Below, one piece after another: positions 1 to 9,146 of a stretch of DNA of 64,000 nucleotides. How positions within the stretch are numbered: the first letter of the stretch is position 1; every line of letters begins with the position of its first letter. Source of the DNA: Chryseobacterium cucumeris (GTDB lineage: Bacteria > Bacteroidota > Bacteroidia > Flavobacteriales > Weeksellaceae); contig NZ_LUVZ01000034.1 of the NCBI RefSeq assembly GCF_001593385.1, forward strand, positions 248,001 to 312,000, in the 5' to 3' direction. The position numbers were made by a program, and so were the translations under genes. The notes under the pieces are model-generated. The model saw only the letters and a list, made by a program, of their open reading frames with translations, was not told the DNA's origin and made no database searches.

Positions 1-376
1 TGGTAGAACCATTATTTTTACTGGAAACGGTAATGTATAATCTTTTGAAAAAGAAAATACTGACCACATCATATTTTATCAGTTTGTATTTTGGAAATTC
101 GTCATGAAGAGGTTTATTTAAAAAAGGAATAACATTCCTGTTTTTAAAATTCAAAGCTTCTCCATCACTGTCGTATTCAAAAATCTGTCTTCCGCTGATA
201 TAAAAGACAATCAGCAGCAACACAGGAATAATAATTAATAAATAACTTTCTTTATCCATCGCATGAAATCTGTATTCATTGGCTGCAAATACAGTTATCC
301 CAAACACTGCAATCATTAAAAGCAGTGTACTCAAAGAGTTATAAACTGATGCTTTATTACGGTTACTTAGTCTCAT
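1..376 (-). CDS. Hypothetical two-helix membrane protein, C-terminus outside the window
   Basis: An open frame starts at the ATG at 376 and runs without a stop to the window edge, giving at least 125 residues. The start reads MRLSNRNKASVYNSL, followed by two hydrophobic helices (about residues 15-33 and 45-60) and then a polar, beta-like stretch (FEYDSDGEALNFKNRN). The layout resembles small bacterial membrane proteins with a PH-like cytoplasmic tail, but I do not recognise the family. It lies downstream of parE on the same strand, so co-transcription is plausible. The start overlaps, as ATGA, the stop of a short start-less frame (376-474). No function is claimed. Confidence 0.7.
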   Translation of the reverse strand, partial: MRLSNRNKASVYNSLSTLLLMIAVFGITVFAANEYRFHAMDKESYLLIIIPVLLLIVFYISGRQIFEYDSDGEALNFKNRNVIPFLNKPLHDEFPKYKLIKYDVVSIFFFKRLYITVSSKNNGST

Positions 377-488
377 TTTATTTTTTTGGCTGTGTAAGTA
401 TTATAATTTCCTACTTCATCCAAAATTGTGCTTTTTTTCCAGTCTGCAATAGCTCTTACAATCAGTTTTTTAAGTTATAAGTTTTTTT

Positions 489-2375
489 TTAATTTTCTAC
501 TTCATTCAGTATTTCTTTTTTATCAATATCAGTATCATCTTCCACCACTAGGTTTTCTAAGATGAAGGTTTGTCTGTCCGGTGTATTTTTCCCCATGTAG
601 AATTCCAGAAGCTGATCAATCGTCTGGTCTTTTCCCACTACTACAGGTTCTAAACGGATATCTTTACCAATGAAGTGCTTAAATTCGTCCGGAGAAATTT
701 CTCCCAATCCTTTAAATCGGGTGATTTCAGGATTTTTCCCCAGTTCGTTTAAGGCTTTTATTCTTTCTGTTTCAGTATAACAATATCTTGTTTCTTTTTT
801 ATTCCTTACTCTGAATAACGGAGTCTGAAGGATATACAGGTGTCCGTTTTTAATCAGATCCGGGAAGAACTGCAGGAAGAAAGTAATCATCAGCAAGCGG
901 ATGTGCATCCCATCCACATCGGCATCGGTAGCAATAATTACCTGATTGTATCTCAGGTCTTCCAGACTTTCTTCAATATTTAAAGCGGCCTGAAGAAGGT
1001 TAAATTCTTCATTTTCATACACCACTTTCTTGGTAAGACCATAACAGTTCAGTGGTTTACCCTTCAGTGAAAATACGGCCTGAGTTTCTACATCTCTGGA
1101 TTTTGTGATAGATCCTGATGCGGAATCTCCTTCGGTAATGAAGATCTGCGTATCTCCTTTTCTTTCGGCTTTCTGATCGTTATAATGCTGTCTGCAGTCA
1201 CGAAGTTTTTTATTGTGAAGAGATACTTTTTTTGCTCTTTCTCTGGCCAGTTTCTGAATTCCGGAAAGTTCTTTTCTTTCTCTTTCGGAAATTAATATTT
1301 TTCTCTGAATTGCTTCTGCTATTTCCGGATTTTTGTGCAGGAAATTGTCCAGTTTACTCTTCAGGAAATCAATAATGAATGTCCTTACGGTAGGTCCGTT
1401 CGGTCCCATGTCATTAGATCCTAATTTTGTTTTGGTCTGGGATTCAAAAACAGGTTCTTCTACATTGATCGAAATGGCAGCAATGATAGACTTTCTGATA
1501 TCAGAAGCATCAAAACTTTTATTGAAAAATTCACGAATTGTTTTCACATACGCTTCACGGAATGCATTAAGGTGTGTTCCTCCCTGTGTTGTATTCTGTC
1601 CGTTTACGAATGAGAAATAGGTTTCTGTCTGTGATTTGTCAGAATGGGTAATCGCCACCTCAATATCATCATCCTTTAAATGGACGATCGGATAAAGGAT
1701 ATCGCTTTCCAGTTCTTCTTCCAATAAGTCTTTAAGACCGTTTTCAGAATAATAGGTTTCTCCGTTGAAAAGAATTTTAAGTCCTGGATTCAGGTAAGCA
1801 TAGTTACGGAGCATTCTTTCAATATACTCTTTCCTGTATTTGAAATGCAGGAAGATTTCTCCGTCAGGAATAAAAGAAATTTCAGTACCGTTTCTGTCTG
1901 AGGTTTCTTTCTCATCAAAGTTTTCTGTAATCATTCCACGGGAGAATTCAGCAACTTTCATTTTTCCATCACGGAAAGAACGAACTCTGAAGTAATCTGA
2001 CAGGGCATTTACCGCTTTAGTACCAACCCCATTCAAACCTACAGATTTTTTAAACGCTTTACTGTCGTACTTACCACCAGTATTCATTTTTGAGACAGCG
2101 TCTACCACTTTCCCTAGTGGAATTCCACGTCCAAAGTCACGGATGGTAACTTTGCCATCGTCCAGTTTTATTTCAATTCTTTTCCCTGATCTCATCCTGA
2201 ATTCATCAATAGAGTTATCAAGGATTTCTTTTAACAGGATATAAATACCATCATCAGCGGAAGAACCGTCACCGAGCTTCCCGATGTACATACCGGGGCG
2301 TAAACGGATGTGTTCCTGCCAATCGAGGGTTCTGATATTATCTTCGGAGTAGGTTGGATTTATTTCTTGTGACAT
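489..2375 (-). CDS. parE: DNA topoisomerase IV subunit B
   Basis: GHKL-ATPase subunit of the type IIA topoisomerase that decatenates daughter chromosomes, partner of ParC. Seen: N-terminal GHKL ATPase with EILDNSIDEF and GLNGVGTKAVNALS, transducer domain, TOPRIM with EGDSASG and DADVDGMHIR, and the C-terminal FKGLGEISPDEF block. The length of about 628 aa fits ParE rather than the longer GyrB. I take the start at MSQEINPTYSE (2375), not the upstream in-frame ATG at 2390, because MSQE matches where homologues begin and the -7 candidates TATGTTTG (2388-2395) and TACTTTTG (2396-2403) overlap the longer version. parC is not in the window. Confidence 0.95.
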   Translation of the reverse strand: MSQEINPTYSEDNIRTLDWQEHIRLRPGMYIGKLGDGSSADDGIYILLKEILDNSIDEFRMRSGKRIEIKLDDGKVTIRDFGRGIPLGKVVDAVSKMNTGGKYDSKAFKKSVGLNGVGTKAVNALSDYFRVRSFRDGKMKVAEFSRGMITENFDEKETSDRNGTEISFIPDGEIFLHFKYRKEYIERMLRNYAYLNPGLKILFNGETYYSENGLKDLLEEELESDILYPIVHLKDDDIEVAITHSDKSQTETYFSFVNGQNTTQGGTHLNAFREAYVKTIREFFNKSFDASDIRKSIIAAISINVEEPVFESQTKTKLGSNDMGPNGPTVRTFIIDFLKSKLDNFLHKNPEIAEAIQRKILISERERKELSGIQKLARERAKKVSLHNKKLRDCRQHYNDQKAERKGDTQIFITEGDSASGSITKSRDVETQAVFSLKGKPLNCYGLTKKVVYENEEFNLLQAALNIEESLEDLRYNQVIIATDADVDGMHIRLLMITFFLQFFPDLIKNGHLYILQTPLFRVRNKKETRYCYTETERIKALNELGKNPEITRFKGLGEISPDEFKHFIGKDIRLEPVVVGKDQTIDQLLEFYMGKNTPDRQTFILENLVVEDDTDIDKKEILNEVEN

Positions 2376-2468
2376 ATATGATTTCAGCAAACATACAAAA
2401 GTACAAAATTGTCCAAAATTATCCGAATTTTTTTCCTCTTGTTTTTTTTCAATATTCTACTACAACCA

Positions 2469-2499
2469 TTGTATTATTCTTAATCAAATTATATATTTA
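2469..2499 (+). promoter_or_regulatory. Promoter of the sensor kinase gene
   Basis: TTG at 2469-2471, 20 nt spacer, then TATATTTA at 2492-2499, which fits the Bacteroidetes -33/-7 pattern with one mismatch in the last base. It would start transcription about a dozen bases before the GTG start at 2518. Confidence 0.55.
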
Positions 2500-2517
2500 C
2501 GAAATTATCATTATCAT

Positions 2518-5424
2518 GTGAAAAATATATTTACTTTCCTCACATTATCTGTAATTTTATTCTTTCCCTCATTATTTCCTTCACAGATCCCCGGGATGGT
2601 GAACTATAGCGATGAGGAAGGATTAAATTGTTCTTATACGTATCATCTGAGACAAGATAAAAATGGTTTCATCTGGATAGGCAGCGATAATGGTTTATTC
2701 AGATTTGACGGAAAAGAATTTAAACAATACGGTAAGAAAGAAGGGTTAAAGAATATTGATATTATCTCCTGTGAACCTTTGCCCAACGGAGAGGTATTCA
2801 TTCTTCCCTTTCTGAATGATTTTGCTTATTTAAAAAACAGCCGCGTTATCAATCTGAATATTAATGAGTACGTAAAAAATCAATTTTCAAGCTCAATTCC
2901 GAAAGTTACCCGTGATGGAAACCGGCTTTATCTTTATGGCAATTTAAATCCTCAGAATATTTTCATCTATGAAAATGGAAAAGTTAAAAAGATCCCTATC
3001 CCATTAGAGTACGGGAAAAGATATTTTGCAACGCTCAGGTTTGAACCACACACCTACAATCTCTATTTGCATGATCCTCATCAGGAAGATATACTTGTCT
3101 ACAACATCATTACCGGAAAAAAGCAGCATTTGAAAGCAGGAACCGGAAGCATGATCTGTGAAAAAGATGATCTTTTTGTCTTCTTAAATAAAAATACAAT
3201 TGAAGTGTATCAGCTTTCTGCTCCTTCAGGTATAAAAAAGATCAGTTCTTATGATTGCAGCCCACAAGAGAATGTTTTCTACGGACTTATTGATAAAAAC
3301 AATAAACTGTGGCTGAATATAAGTAATGGAGGGGTTTTATATTTCAACCAATCACTTACTGAAAAGAAGAGAAACCTTGGTACTCCCATCAAAATACTGG
3401 AACGCTATGTGATCAATAATGTTCTGGTAGACAAGGATGATAACGTATGGTTCAATTCAAGGAATAATGGTGTATTTTTCATCTCAAAATCCCTTTTTGC
3501 CAATCATATCAATTTGCCTGTAAAAAGTAATTCTGAGTATATAAAAGCCATTGCAAAAGATAACGGAAATATTATTCTCGGCTACAATCAATCTGCCGGA
3601 GCTCTTATCAGCAAAGACAATAGGATAAAAAATATCATCCTTGATAAAGGTGATAAAGATGAAAACATCTCTGTTTATTTAAAAGGGAATATTTCCATTT
3701 TCGGTTTATCAGGCAAAGTGATTGTTCATGATATAGCCAATAATACTTCTAACAAAATATACTGTTCCTTAAAAAACATTGTCCCTTACACCCAGGATTC
3801 CTTATTTTTCTGTACATCTGGAGGTTTATTGACCTACAGTTTAAAAAGTAAAAAAACAACTACCCTTTTTCCGGAACGGGTATACACCGTTTTCCCTTAC
3901 GACAAAGATAATCTGTTTACCGGCAGCTTCAGCGATCTGTACAAATACAATATCAGAACCCGAAAAAAGACTTTATTCTTGAAAGGATATTATTTTACGG
4001 ACATTAAAAAATTAGATGATCACACCTATTTGGGAGCTACTAACCTCAACGGGATTATTCTTTTTAATACTCAAGGAATTATAAGAAAAATCGGGAAAAA
4101 TGATGGATTAATCAATGACCAGGTTAAAAAAATAGAAGTAGAAAATAAAAATACGTTCTGGGCAAGCACCAATTCCGGGATATCCAGAGTTGAGCTGACA
4201 GCAAAAAATCAACATATCAGTAACTTCACCCAGACAGACGGACTTCCCTCTGACGCAGTGGCTGGCTGTGCAATAAAAAATGATACCATCTTCATTGGAA
4301 CTTCTAAAGGACTTGGAATATTTTCCATCAAAAAACTACTTACACAGGAAAAATTCATTCATAAAAAGGTCGTCATTAATTCGGTATCTATTGAAAATAA
4401 TGAGCATTACGACCTGCAGAAAAGCCTGACTGCTTATCCCCACAATACTGTTATTTTCAATCTCAGCTTTCTTGATTATCCCTCACTGGGAAAAATAAGC
4501 TATAAATATAAGCTGGAAGGCCTTAATAACTCGTGGCAGATCAATAATTCTTCTAAAGTCATCTTCAACTCTATTCCCCCAGGTAAATATACCTTCCGGG
4601 TTTATGGTTTGGGATATAACGGAAAACAATCCTACGCTTCTTCCGATCTCACTTTTCATATAAAACCTCTATTCTGGCAGACATGGTGGTTCAGGCTGAT
4701 ATTGGCCATCGTCATCATCGGAACTCTCTTGATGATCATCTCTTCTTATCTGCACAAAAAAAAGAATAAGAAAATGGAAAAAATGGAGTATGAAAAGAAG
4801 ATTGCCGAACTTGAACTCCAGGCTATTAAGGCTCAGATCAACCCTCATTTTATTTATAACTGTCTCAATTCCATCCAATTTTTATTGTATAAAAAAGATT
4901 ACCTCGAAACAGAAAACTATCTGGATATTTTCGCCAAGATGATCCGAAAAACGCTTTATTATTCAGAAAAAACCTTCATGCCTATAAAAGATGAAGTAGA
5001 ATATCTCACATTGTATCTTGATATGGAAAAGCTTCGTGTAAAAGATCTTTTTGATTATAAAATTATTATTTCTGAACAGGTAGATCAAAACTGGACGATT
5101 CCTTCTTTACTGATCCAGCCTTTTGTGGAAAATGCAATAAAACATGGCATTTCAGGCTTAAAGGACAGAAAAGGAGAAATTCTTATCAGCTTTGATTATA
5201 CGAATGTTTCTTTATGCATCACCATTGAAGATAATGGTATAGGAATTTCCAATCAGGAATCTTTGAAAAAAGACAACTCCTTTGGGGTAAAACTTTCTCA
5301 TAAAAGAATTGAGACTTTCAAACAGCTTTTTGATACCAATATATTTTTAGAAATCAATGCGTTTCCGGAAAACAACAGACAGGGGACACAAATTAAACTT
5401 TATATACAACCTTATGAGAAATAA
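2518..5424 (+). CDS. Propeller-type LytS-like sensor histidine kinase
   Basis: Membrane sensor of a two-component system. Order seen: signal peptide (residues 1-22); periplasmic two-component-regulator propeller repeats (for example IWIGSDNGLFRFDG near 50, FWASTNSGISRVE near 545); Y_Y_Y-type beta domain (YKYKLEGLNNSW near 665); one transmembrane helix (about 735-757); coiled coil; His_kinase domain with INPHFIYNCLNS, phosphoacceptor His near 777; and HATPase with PFVENAIKHG (near 870) and DNGIGIS (near 905). The start is GTG at 2518; the overlapping ATG at 2516 runs straight into TGA. The response regulator gene overlaps its last 11 bases, so the two are co-translated. The propeller suggests a glycan, peptide or surface ligand, but the ligand cannot be read from sequence. 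Confidence 0.92.
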   Translation: MKNIFTFLTLSVILFFPSLFPSQIPGMVNYSDEEGLNCSYTYHLRQDKNGFIWIGSDNGLFRFDGKEFKQYGKKEGLKNIDIISCEPLPNGEVFILPFLNDFAYLKNSRVINLNINEYVKNQFSSSIPKVTRDGNRLYLYGNLNPQNIFIYENGKVKKIPIPLEYGKRYFATLRFEPHTYNLYLHDPHQEDILVYNIITGKKQHLKAGTGSMICEKDDLFVFLNKNTIEVYQLSAPSGIKKISSYDCSPQENVFYGLIDKNNKLWLNISNGGVLYFNQSLTEKKRNLGTPIKILERYVINNVLVDKDDNVWFNSRNNGVFFISKSLFANHINLPVKSNSEYIKAIAKDNGNIILGYNQSAGALISKDNRIKNIILDKGDKDENISVYLKGNISIFGLSGKVIVHDIANNTSNKIYCSLKNIVPYTQDSLFFCTSGGLLTYSLKSKKTTTLFPERVYTVFPYDKDNLFTGSFSDLYKYNIRTRKKTLFLKGYYFTDIKKLDDHTYLGATNLNGIILFNTQGIIRKIGKNDGLINDQVKKIEVENKNTFWASTNSGISRVELTAKNQHISNFTQTDGLPSDAVAGCAIKNDTIFIGTSKGLGIFSIKKLLTQEKFIHKKVVINSVSIENNEHYDLQKSLTAYPHNTVIFNLSFLDYPSLGKISYKYKLEGLNNSWQINNSSKVIFNSIPPGKYTFRVYGLGYNGKQSYASSDLTFHIKPLFWQTWWFRLILAIVIIGTLLMIISSYLHKKKNKKMEKMEYEKKIAELELQAIKAQINPHFIYNCLNSIQFLLYKKDYLETENYLDIFAKMIRKTLYYSEKTFMPIKDEVEYLTLYLDMEKLRVKDLFDYKIIISEQVDQNWTIPSLLIQPFVENAIKHGISGLKDRKGEILISFDYTNVSLCITIEDNGIGISNQESLKKDNSFGVKLSHKRIETFKQLFDTNIFLEINAFPENNRQGTQIKLYIQPYEK

Positions 5425-6145
5425 AATACAGGCATGCATTGTTGATGATGAGCAAGATGGTAGAGATTATATTGCATTACTTATGGGAAATGAATTTCCT
5501 GAAATCAACATAGAATTCCAGGCTTCCTCCGTTGAAGAGGCTTATATTTATCTTATCAAAAACTCTCCTGACATTCTGTTTCTGGACATTCAGTTGGGTG
5601 ACGGAACCACTTTCGATTTACTGTCAAAGTTTACTGAAGTCCATTCTCAGATTATTTTCATCACAGCACACGAAAATTTTGCTATTCAGGCGATTAAAAA
5701 CGGGGCTACAGATTACCTTTTAAAGCCTATAAAAAAAATAGATTTTATTATTGCTGTCAATAAAGCCCTGGACAATATCAAAAAAATACAGACTCCTAAT
5801 CATCCTCTTCTTAAAGATAACAAAATCGTTCTTTCTACTCTTCAGGGATTTAAGTTGGTAGAAATATCCAATATCATCCGCTGTGAAGCAGATTCAAGCT
5901 ATACTCTTTTTTATCTTGCTGATAAATCAAAAATAATGGTATCCAGAACGCTTCATGAGTTTGAACCCATTCTGATGGAACACCATTTTTTCAGAATACA
6001 TCATAAGCATCTTATTAATATTAACCATCTTCAGGAATATATTAAAGGCAGAGGCGGACAGGTAGTAATGAGTGATGGATCCGTTCTGGATGTCTCCTAC
6101 CGCAAGAAGAATGACTTCCTTTCCACCATAGGAAAACCCGAATAA
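5414..6145 (+). CDS. LytTR-family response regulator
   Basis: Cytoplasmic DNA-binding partner of the kinase just upstream. Receiver domain (residues 1-120) has the acidic pair DDE at 11-13, phosphoacceptor Asp near 58 in ILFLDIQLGDG, and the KP pair in LLKPIKK. The C-terminal LytTR domain (about 145-240) shows HHFFRIHHKHLIN and the final block DVSYRKKNDF. I chose the internal ATG at 5414, which overlaps the kinase stop by 11 bases, because the longer version adds 19 residues that do not belong to a receiver domain. LytTR proteins bind pairs of 9-bp direct repeats with a period of about 21-22 bp; such a repeat lies at 6159-6187, before the next gene. Confidence 0.93.
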   Translation: MRNKIQACIVDDEQDGRDYIALLMGNEFPEINIEFQASSVEEAYIYLIKNSPDILFLDIQLGDGTTFDLLSKFTEVHSQIIFITAHENFAIQAIKNGATDYLLKPIKKIDFIIAVNKALDNIKKIQTPNHPLLKDNKIVLSTLQGFKLVEISNIIRCEADSSYTLFYLADKSKIMVSRTLHEFEPILMEHHFFRIHHKHLININHLQEYIKGRGGQVVMSDGSVLDVSYRKKNDFLSTIGKPE

Positions 6146-6158
6146 AAATATTTTCTTT

Positions 6159-6187
6159 CGCACTTACTTATTCAACCTCCGCACTTA
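6159..6187 (+). promoter_or_regulatory. Candidate LytTR operator: direct repeat CGCACTTA, 21-bp period
   Basis: CGCACTTA occurs at 6159-6166 and again at 6180-6187, exactly two helical turns apart. This is the geometry known for LytTR direct repeats. It lies between the LytTR gene and the GG-leader peptide gene. A weak -7-like TACTTTCG follows at 6222-6229. The assignment rests on spacing and position only. Confidence 0.45.
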
Positions 6188-6255
6188 TTAGTTGGAGCTG
6201 TTTTTTGTTAAGGCTCTTCTCTACTTTCGTCATGTTAAACAAAAAAAAAATTATC

Positions 6256-6453
6256 ATGAAAATCACTAGAAAAGTACTCAAGAGAAATCAAATGGGATCC
6301 ATTGCCGGAGGAACAGCGTTTATTACCCCAAGTAACCCTGGAACAATCCCTCAACCCCAGCCTCCTATTGCGCCTAATCCGCAACCTATCGGAGGACTTC
6401 CCTTTATTTATACCATGCCATGGAATGGATTACCATGGATTGAGCCTAAATAA
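6256..6453 (+). CDS. Proline-rich peptide with a GG-type leader
   Basis: A 65-residue product starting MKITRKVLKRNQMGSIAGG, a basic leader ending in a double glycine, as in flavobacterial bacteriocin-like or natural-product precursors. The predicted core of 46 residues is rich in proline (about a dozen), contains no cysteine and carries PQPQPP, PNPQP and PWNGLPWIEPK. I chose the ATG at 6256 because it gives a standard leader length; upstream starts at 6205 and 6232 add unrelated residues. It lies directly downstream of the LytTR system. No C39 peptidase transporter or modification enzyme is nearby, so export or maturation would need genes outside the window. Confidence 0.6.
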   Translation: MKITRKVLKRNQMGSIAGGTAFITPSNPGTIPQPQPPIAPNPQPIGGLPFIYTMPWNGLPWIEPK

Positions 6454-6569
6454 TAATGATTTTAAAAATACATTCCAGTCTACCGATTGGAATGTGGTTT
6501 TTAAAAGAAAAAGTTTCGGAACAGTCTTATTCCGGACCAGAAAATAATATAAAAACTAAAAATTAAAAC

Positions 6570-8285
6570 ATGAAAAAAATAGTATTCTACATGGCTTTGG
6601 TTTCTCTTTTATCCGTATCCTGTTCTGATGTGATAGAACAATATGAAACTGAAGCATCCAATTCCCAACTCATGAACAGGGATCTCACTTCAGAGGATGA
6701 AACAAAATATGCTGAAGAGGGAGAACCCACCGTATTAGGAGAACAACTTCCTATTCCATACACAATTGAAAACATGATGGCTGCTTACAAATCATTGCTG
6801 GCTGAGCCAAAAGCAGAAGGCAACAGATCATTGACTGCTGTAAATATTCGCTCTACACACAAATACATTAAATTCAATCCGGCAACGGAAGATGAACTGG
6901 AAACACTACAGCAATCCGATCTTATTCTTTATGATTATCCACTTGATAAAGAAGTATTGGTGGTCGGTAAATTCTATCATGATCCTGATGTTCCGGCCGA
7001 TCAGCCTACACCGCAATATGCAACTGTGAGGAATGAAACAGCCTTACCTGCCGGTATTAGCTATGAAATTCTTCAGGAGGTGTACCTTCCTGAAGAGGAT
7101 ATTGAACTCTTAGGCACTGGTAATATGAATTATAAATTCGTCTATAGTCTGGTCAATAGAGCAGAAAACATATCCGGTTTCACTCCTTGGGAGCCTAGCG
7201 ACTATAAGCCCTGGGATAATATAGGAGAACCCGGGCAATGGTATCCCAATCCAAACCCAAATCCCGGAGGAGGCGGAGGTGGTGCCCCAATATATGGTAC
7301 CATTCGAATCTTTGATACAAGGTTAAATACACTGATCCCTTTTGAAGGCGCCAAAGTTACCGCTAAAAGGGGTTTGAGAACAAGAGAAGGAATCACCAAT
7401 GCAAATGGCCAGTACGGACTGGACGGTACACCTTTCCCAAACAACAAAAAAGTGGACTTCAAGCTGCATATGGATAGGAAGCATTTTGTAATTAAAGATA
7501 ACCAGATTAGCCCTTCCAATGTGAGCCGAAATAATATCAAAAGTAATCATTGGAGCCATGACATCATGCCTGGCTATGAAAATATGCAGGGCCATATGTT
7601 TAGAGCAGCCTACCGTTATTTTTATAAAGATATTGGAGGCTTACAAAGACCTGTCAGACCTAGTGGAAACCGTTCACATATTATAGCGAAGAATACAGCT
7701 AAAGATTGGCAGGGAATCAATTACGTGGTTTTTCCTTACCTGAAGATAGCAAGATTCCGACCTGGGTCAACGACAGAATATCAGTCTGATGATTATTTTT
7801 CAACGACTGTACATGAACTTGCCCATACTTCGCATGTTATCAAAATGAACACCGGGGCAGTTCAGTATTCACAGGTTAATTCGATGCTGCAAGAAAGCTG
7901 GCCATGCGCTGTAGAATGGTTTGTAACAGGAATAGAATATAGAGAAAGAGGTATTGCAAATTACGGAACTCCAAATTATAATCCCTCTAATCCACCTGTA
8001 TTCCCTAATCGTTTCGGATATCAGTTCTGGAGTTTGAATACAAGTTCTGACTACACAAGCTTATTTATTAACTTAGTGGATAACTTCAACGAATTGGGAC
8101 AGTCATTTAGCTCTCAGCCTATGGGAACAGTCAATGATCAGGTTACCGGCTATACTTTAGCCAATATTGAAACTAATCTTCTAAAATATTGTTATGGATT
8201 AAGCAGTTTAAGCACTCAGCTTAAAGCGAACAGACCGGCAGGAGTAAGCAATGCACAGATTGATTTACTATTGAGCTTTTATTAA
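6570..8285 (+). CDS. Secreted lipoprotein with HExxH (gluzincin-like) motif
   Basis: A 571-aa product with a lipoprotein signal (lipobox LLSVSC, Cys at residue 18). The middle contains a Gly-rich linker (PNPGGGGGGAP, near 225) and a carboxypeptidase-regulatory-like beta domain (GAKVTAKRGLRTREG). The C-terminal part has HELAH at 415-419 followed by Glu 442 in QESWPCAVEW, the HExxH-x(18-64)-E arrangement of gluzincin zinc peptidases. The exact peptidase family is not recognised. It sits 116 bp after the proline-rich peptide gene and ends at a strong terminator, so it may belong to the same LytTR-linked unit and act on the cell surface or on peptides. Activity is inferred from the motif only. 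Confidence 0.7.
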   Translation: MKKIVFYMALVSLLSVSCSDVIEQYETEASNSQLMNRDLTSEDETKYAEEGEPTVLGEQLPIPYTIENMMAAYKSLLAEPKAEGNRSLTAVNIRSTHKYIKFNPATEDELETLQQSDLILYDYPLDKEVLVVGKFYHDPDVPADQPTPQYATVRNETALPAGISYEILQEVYLPEEDIELLGTGNMNYKFVYSLVNRAENISGFTPWEPSDYKPWDNIGEPGQWYPNPNPNPGGGGGGAPIYGTIRIFDTRLNTLIPFEGAKVTAKRGLRTREGITNANGQYGLDGTPFPNNKKVDFKLHMDRKHFVIKDNQISPSNVSRNNIKSNHWSHDIMPGYENMQGHMFRAAYRYFYKDIGGLQRPVRPSGNRSHIIAKNTAKDWQGINYVVFPYLKIARFRPGSTTEYQSDDYFSTTVHELAHTSHVIKMNTGAVQYSQVNSMLQESWPCAVEWFVTGIEYRERGIANYGTPNYNPSNPPVFPNRFGYQFWSLNTSSDYTSLFINLVDNFNELGQSFSSQPMGTVNDQVTGYTLANIETNLLKYCYGLSSLSTQLKANRPAGVSNAQIDLLLSFY

Positions 8286-8303
8286 GTTTATTCCATTAAA
8301 AAT

Positions 8304-8333
8304 AACGACCATCCTTACAACAGGATGGTCGTT
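8304..8333 (+). terminator. Intrinsic terminator after the lipoprotein gene
   Basis: A 12-bp perfect stem (AACGACCATCCT with its complement) and 6-nt loop, followed by a T run. It ends the rightward unit from 2.5 kb. Confidence 0.85.
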
Positions 8334-8382
8334 TTATATAACTAATTTATTTCAGTCCTACTTCATGTAAGGATTCAAAATA

Positions 8383-8928
8383 TTACCTTTTATTTTCCAG
8401 CTGCCCAATCATATTTTTCAGCATCGCTGGTACAATCATTTTATGGAAAGGCCGAACGGGTAAAAAATACAGTACTCCCAGCCAGTTATGAAATTTTACA
8501 GTAGTGGATATGGTAAGGGAGTTTTTATTGATCTCTTTTTTATTCTTGTCTATGAAAAGAGAAACTCTGAAATCCAGATGCTTGTCATCTTCTCCCAGAA
8601 CAATTTCGTTGTTGGTTTTATCAAACACCTTAAAAAGCCCTACACGCTCTCCTACTTCACATTGAAAATCCTTCTCTTTTGGTTGCTTTTCTGCTTCATT
8701 TCCGGTTTTTAATCCGAATAATCCCATTATCTTATTTCTGAAAGCAAACATTTTCTTTCCCCATTTTGGTCCGCTTGTAAAGAAAGCCTTTCCTATTTCC
8801 GAGATATCGATGTTTCCTCCGTCATTGGCAAGTTCTCCCTGAAAACTATCCATATAATCAAAATCTTTTTTCCCCTGAGATAAAATAGACTTTTCAGGAA
8901 ACTCTGTCTTATTAATCCTCATTGTCAT
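8383..8928 (-). CDS. DUF2867-family protein
   Basis: A 181-aa protein of the DUF2867 family, recognised by its C-terminal block LGVLYFLPVRPFHKMIVPAM and by GERVGLFKVFDKTNNEIVLGEDDKHLDFR. Family members look like lipid- or hydrophobic-ligand-binding START-like folds, sometimes fused to NAD-binding domains, but their role is not established. No signal peptide, so cytoplasmic. Two ATGs lie two codons apart (8928 and 8922), and either may be used. It stands alone, convergent with the lipoprotein gene and divergent from the aminotransferase gene. Confidence 0.8.
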   Translation of the reverse strand: MTMRINKTEFPEKSILSQGKKDFDYMDSFQGELANDGGNIDISEIGKAFFTSGPKWGKKMFAFRNKIMGLFGLKTGNEAEKQPKEKDFQCEVGERVGLFKVFDKTNNEIVLGEDDKHLDFRVSLFIDKNKKEINKNSLTISTTVKFHNWLGVLYFLPVRPFHKMIVPAMLKNMIGQLENKR

Positions 8929-9146
8929 TGTTTTTATGGTTGTTGGTCTAACAAATGTAAGTATCTTTTCATTGATTTAAAAGGGAAATTTAAACAAATG
9001 TTTAGATTTGTTGTATATTCCGAAACTGACATTTAATTTTAAAATTTTTCATTATTCTTTTTAAATATGCTATTTTCTAATTTTTATTACTATAAGTTCA
9101 ATCTGTTTTAATTATTTCATTAAATTCGGTCAACAAAACTGTTTTT

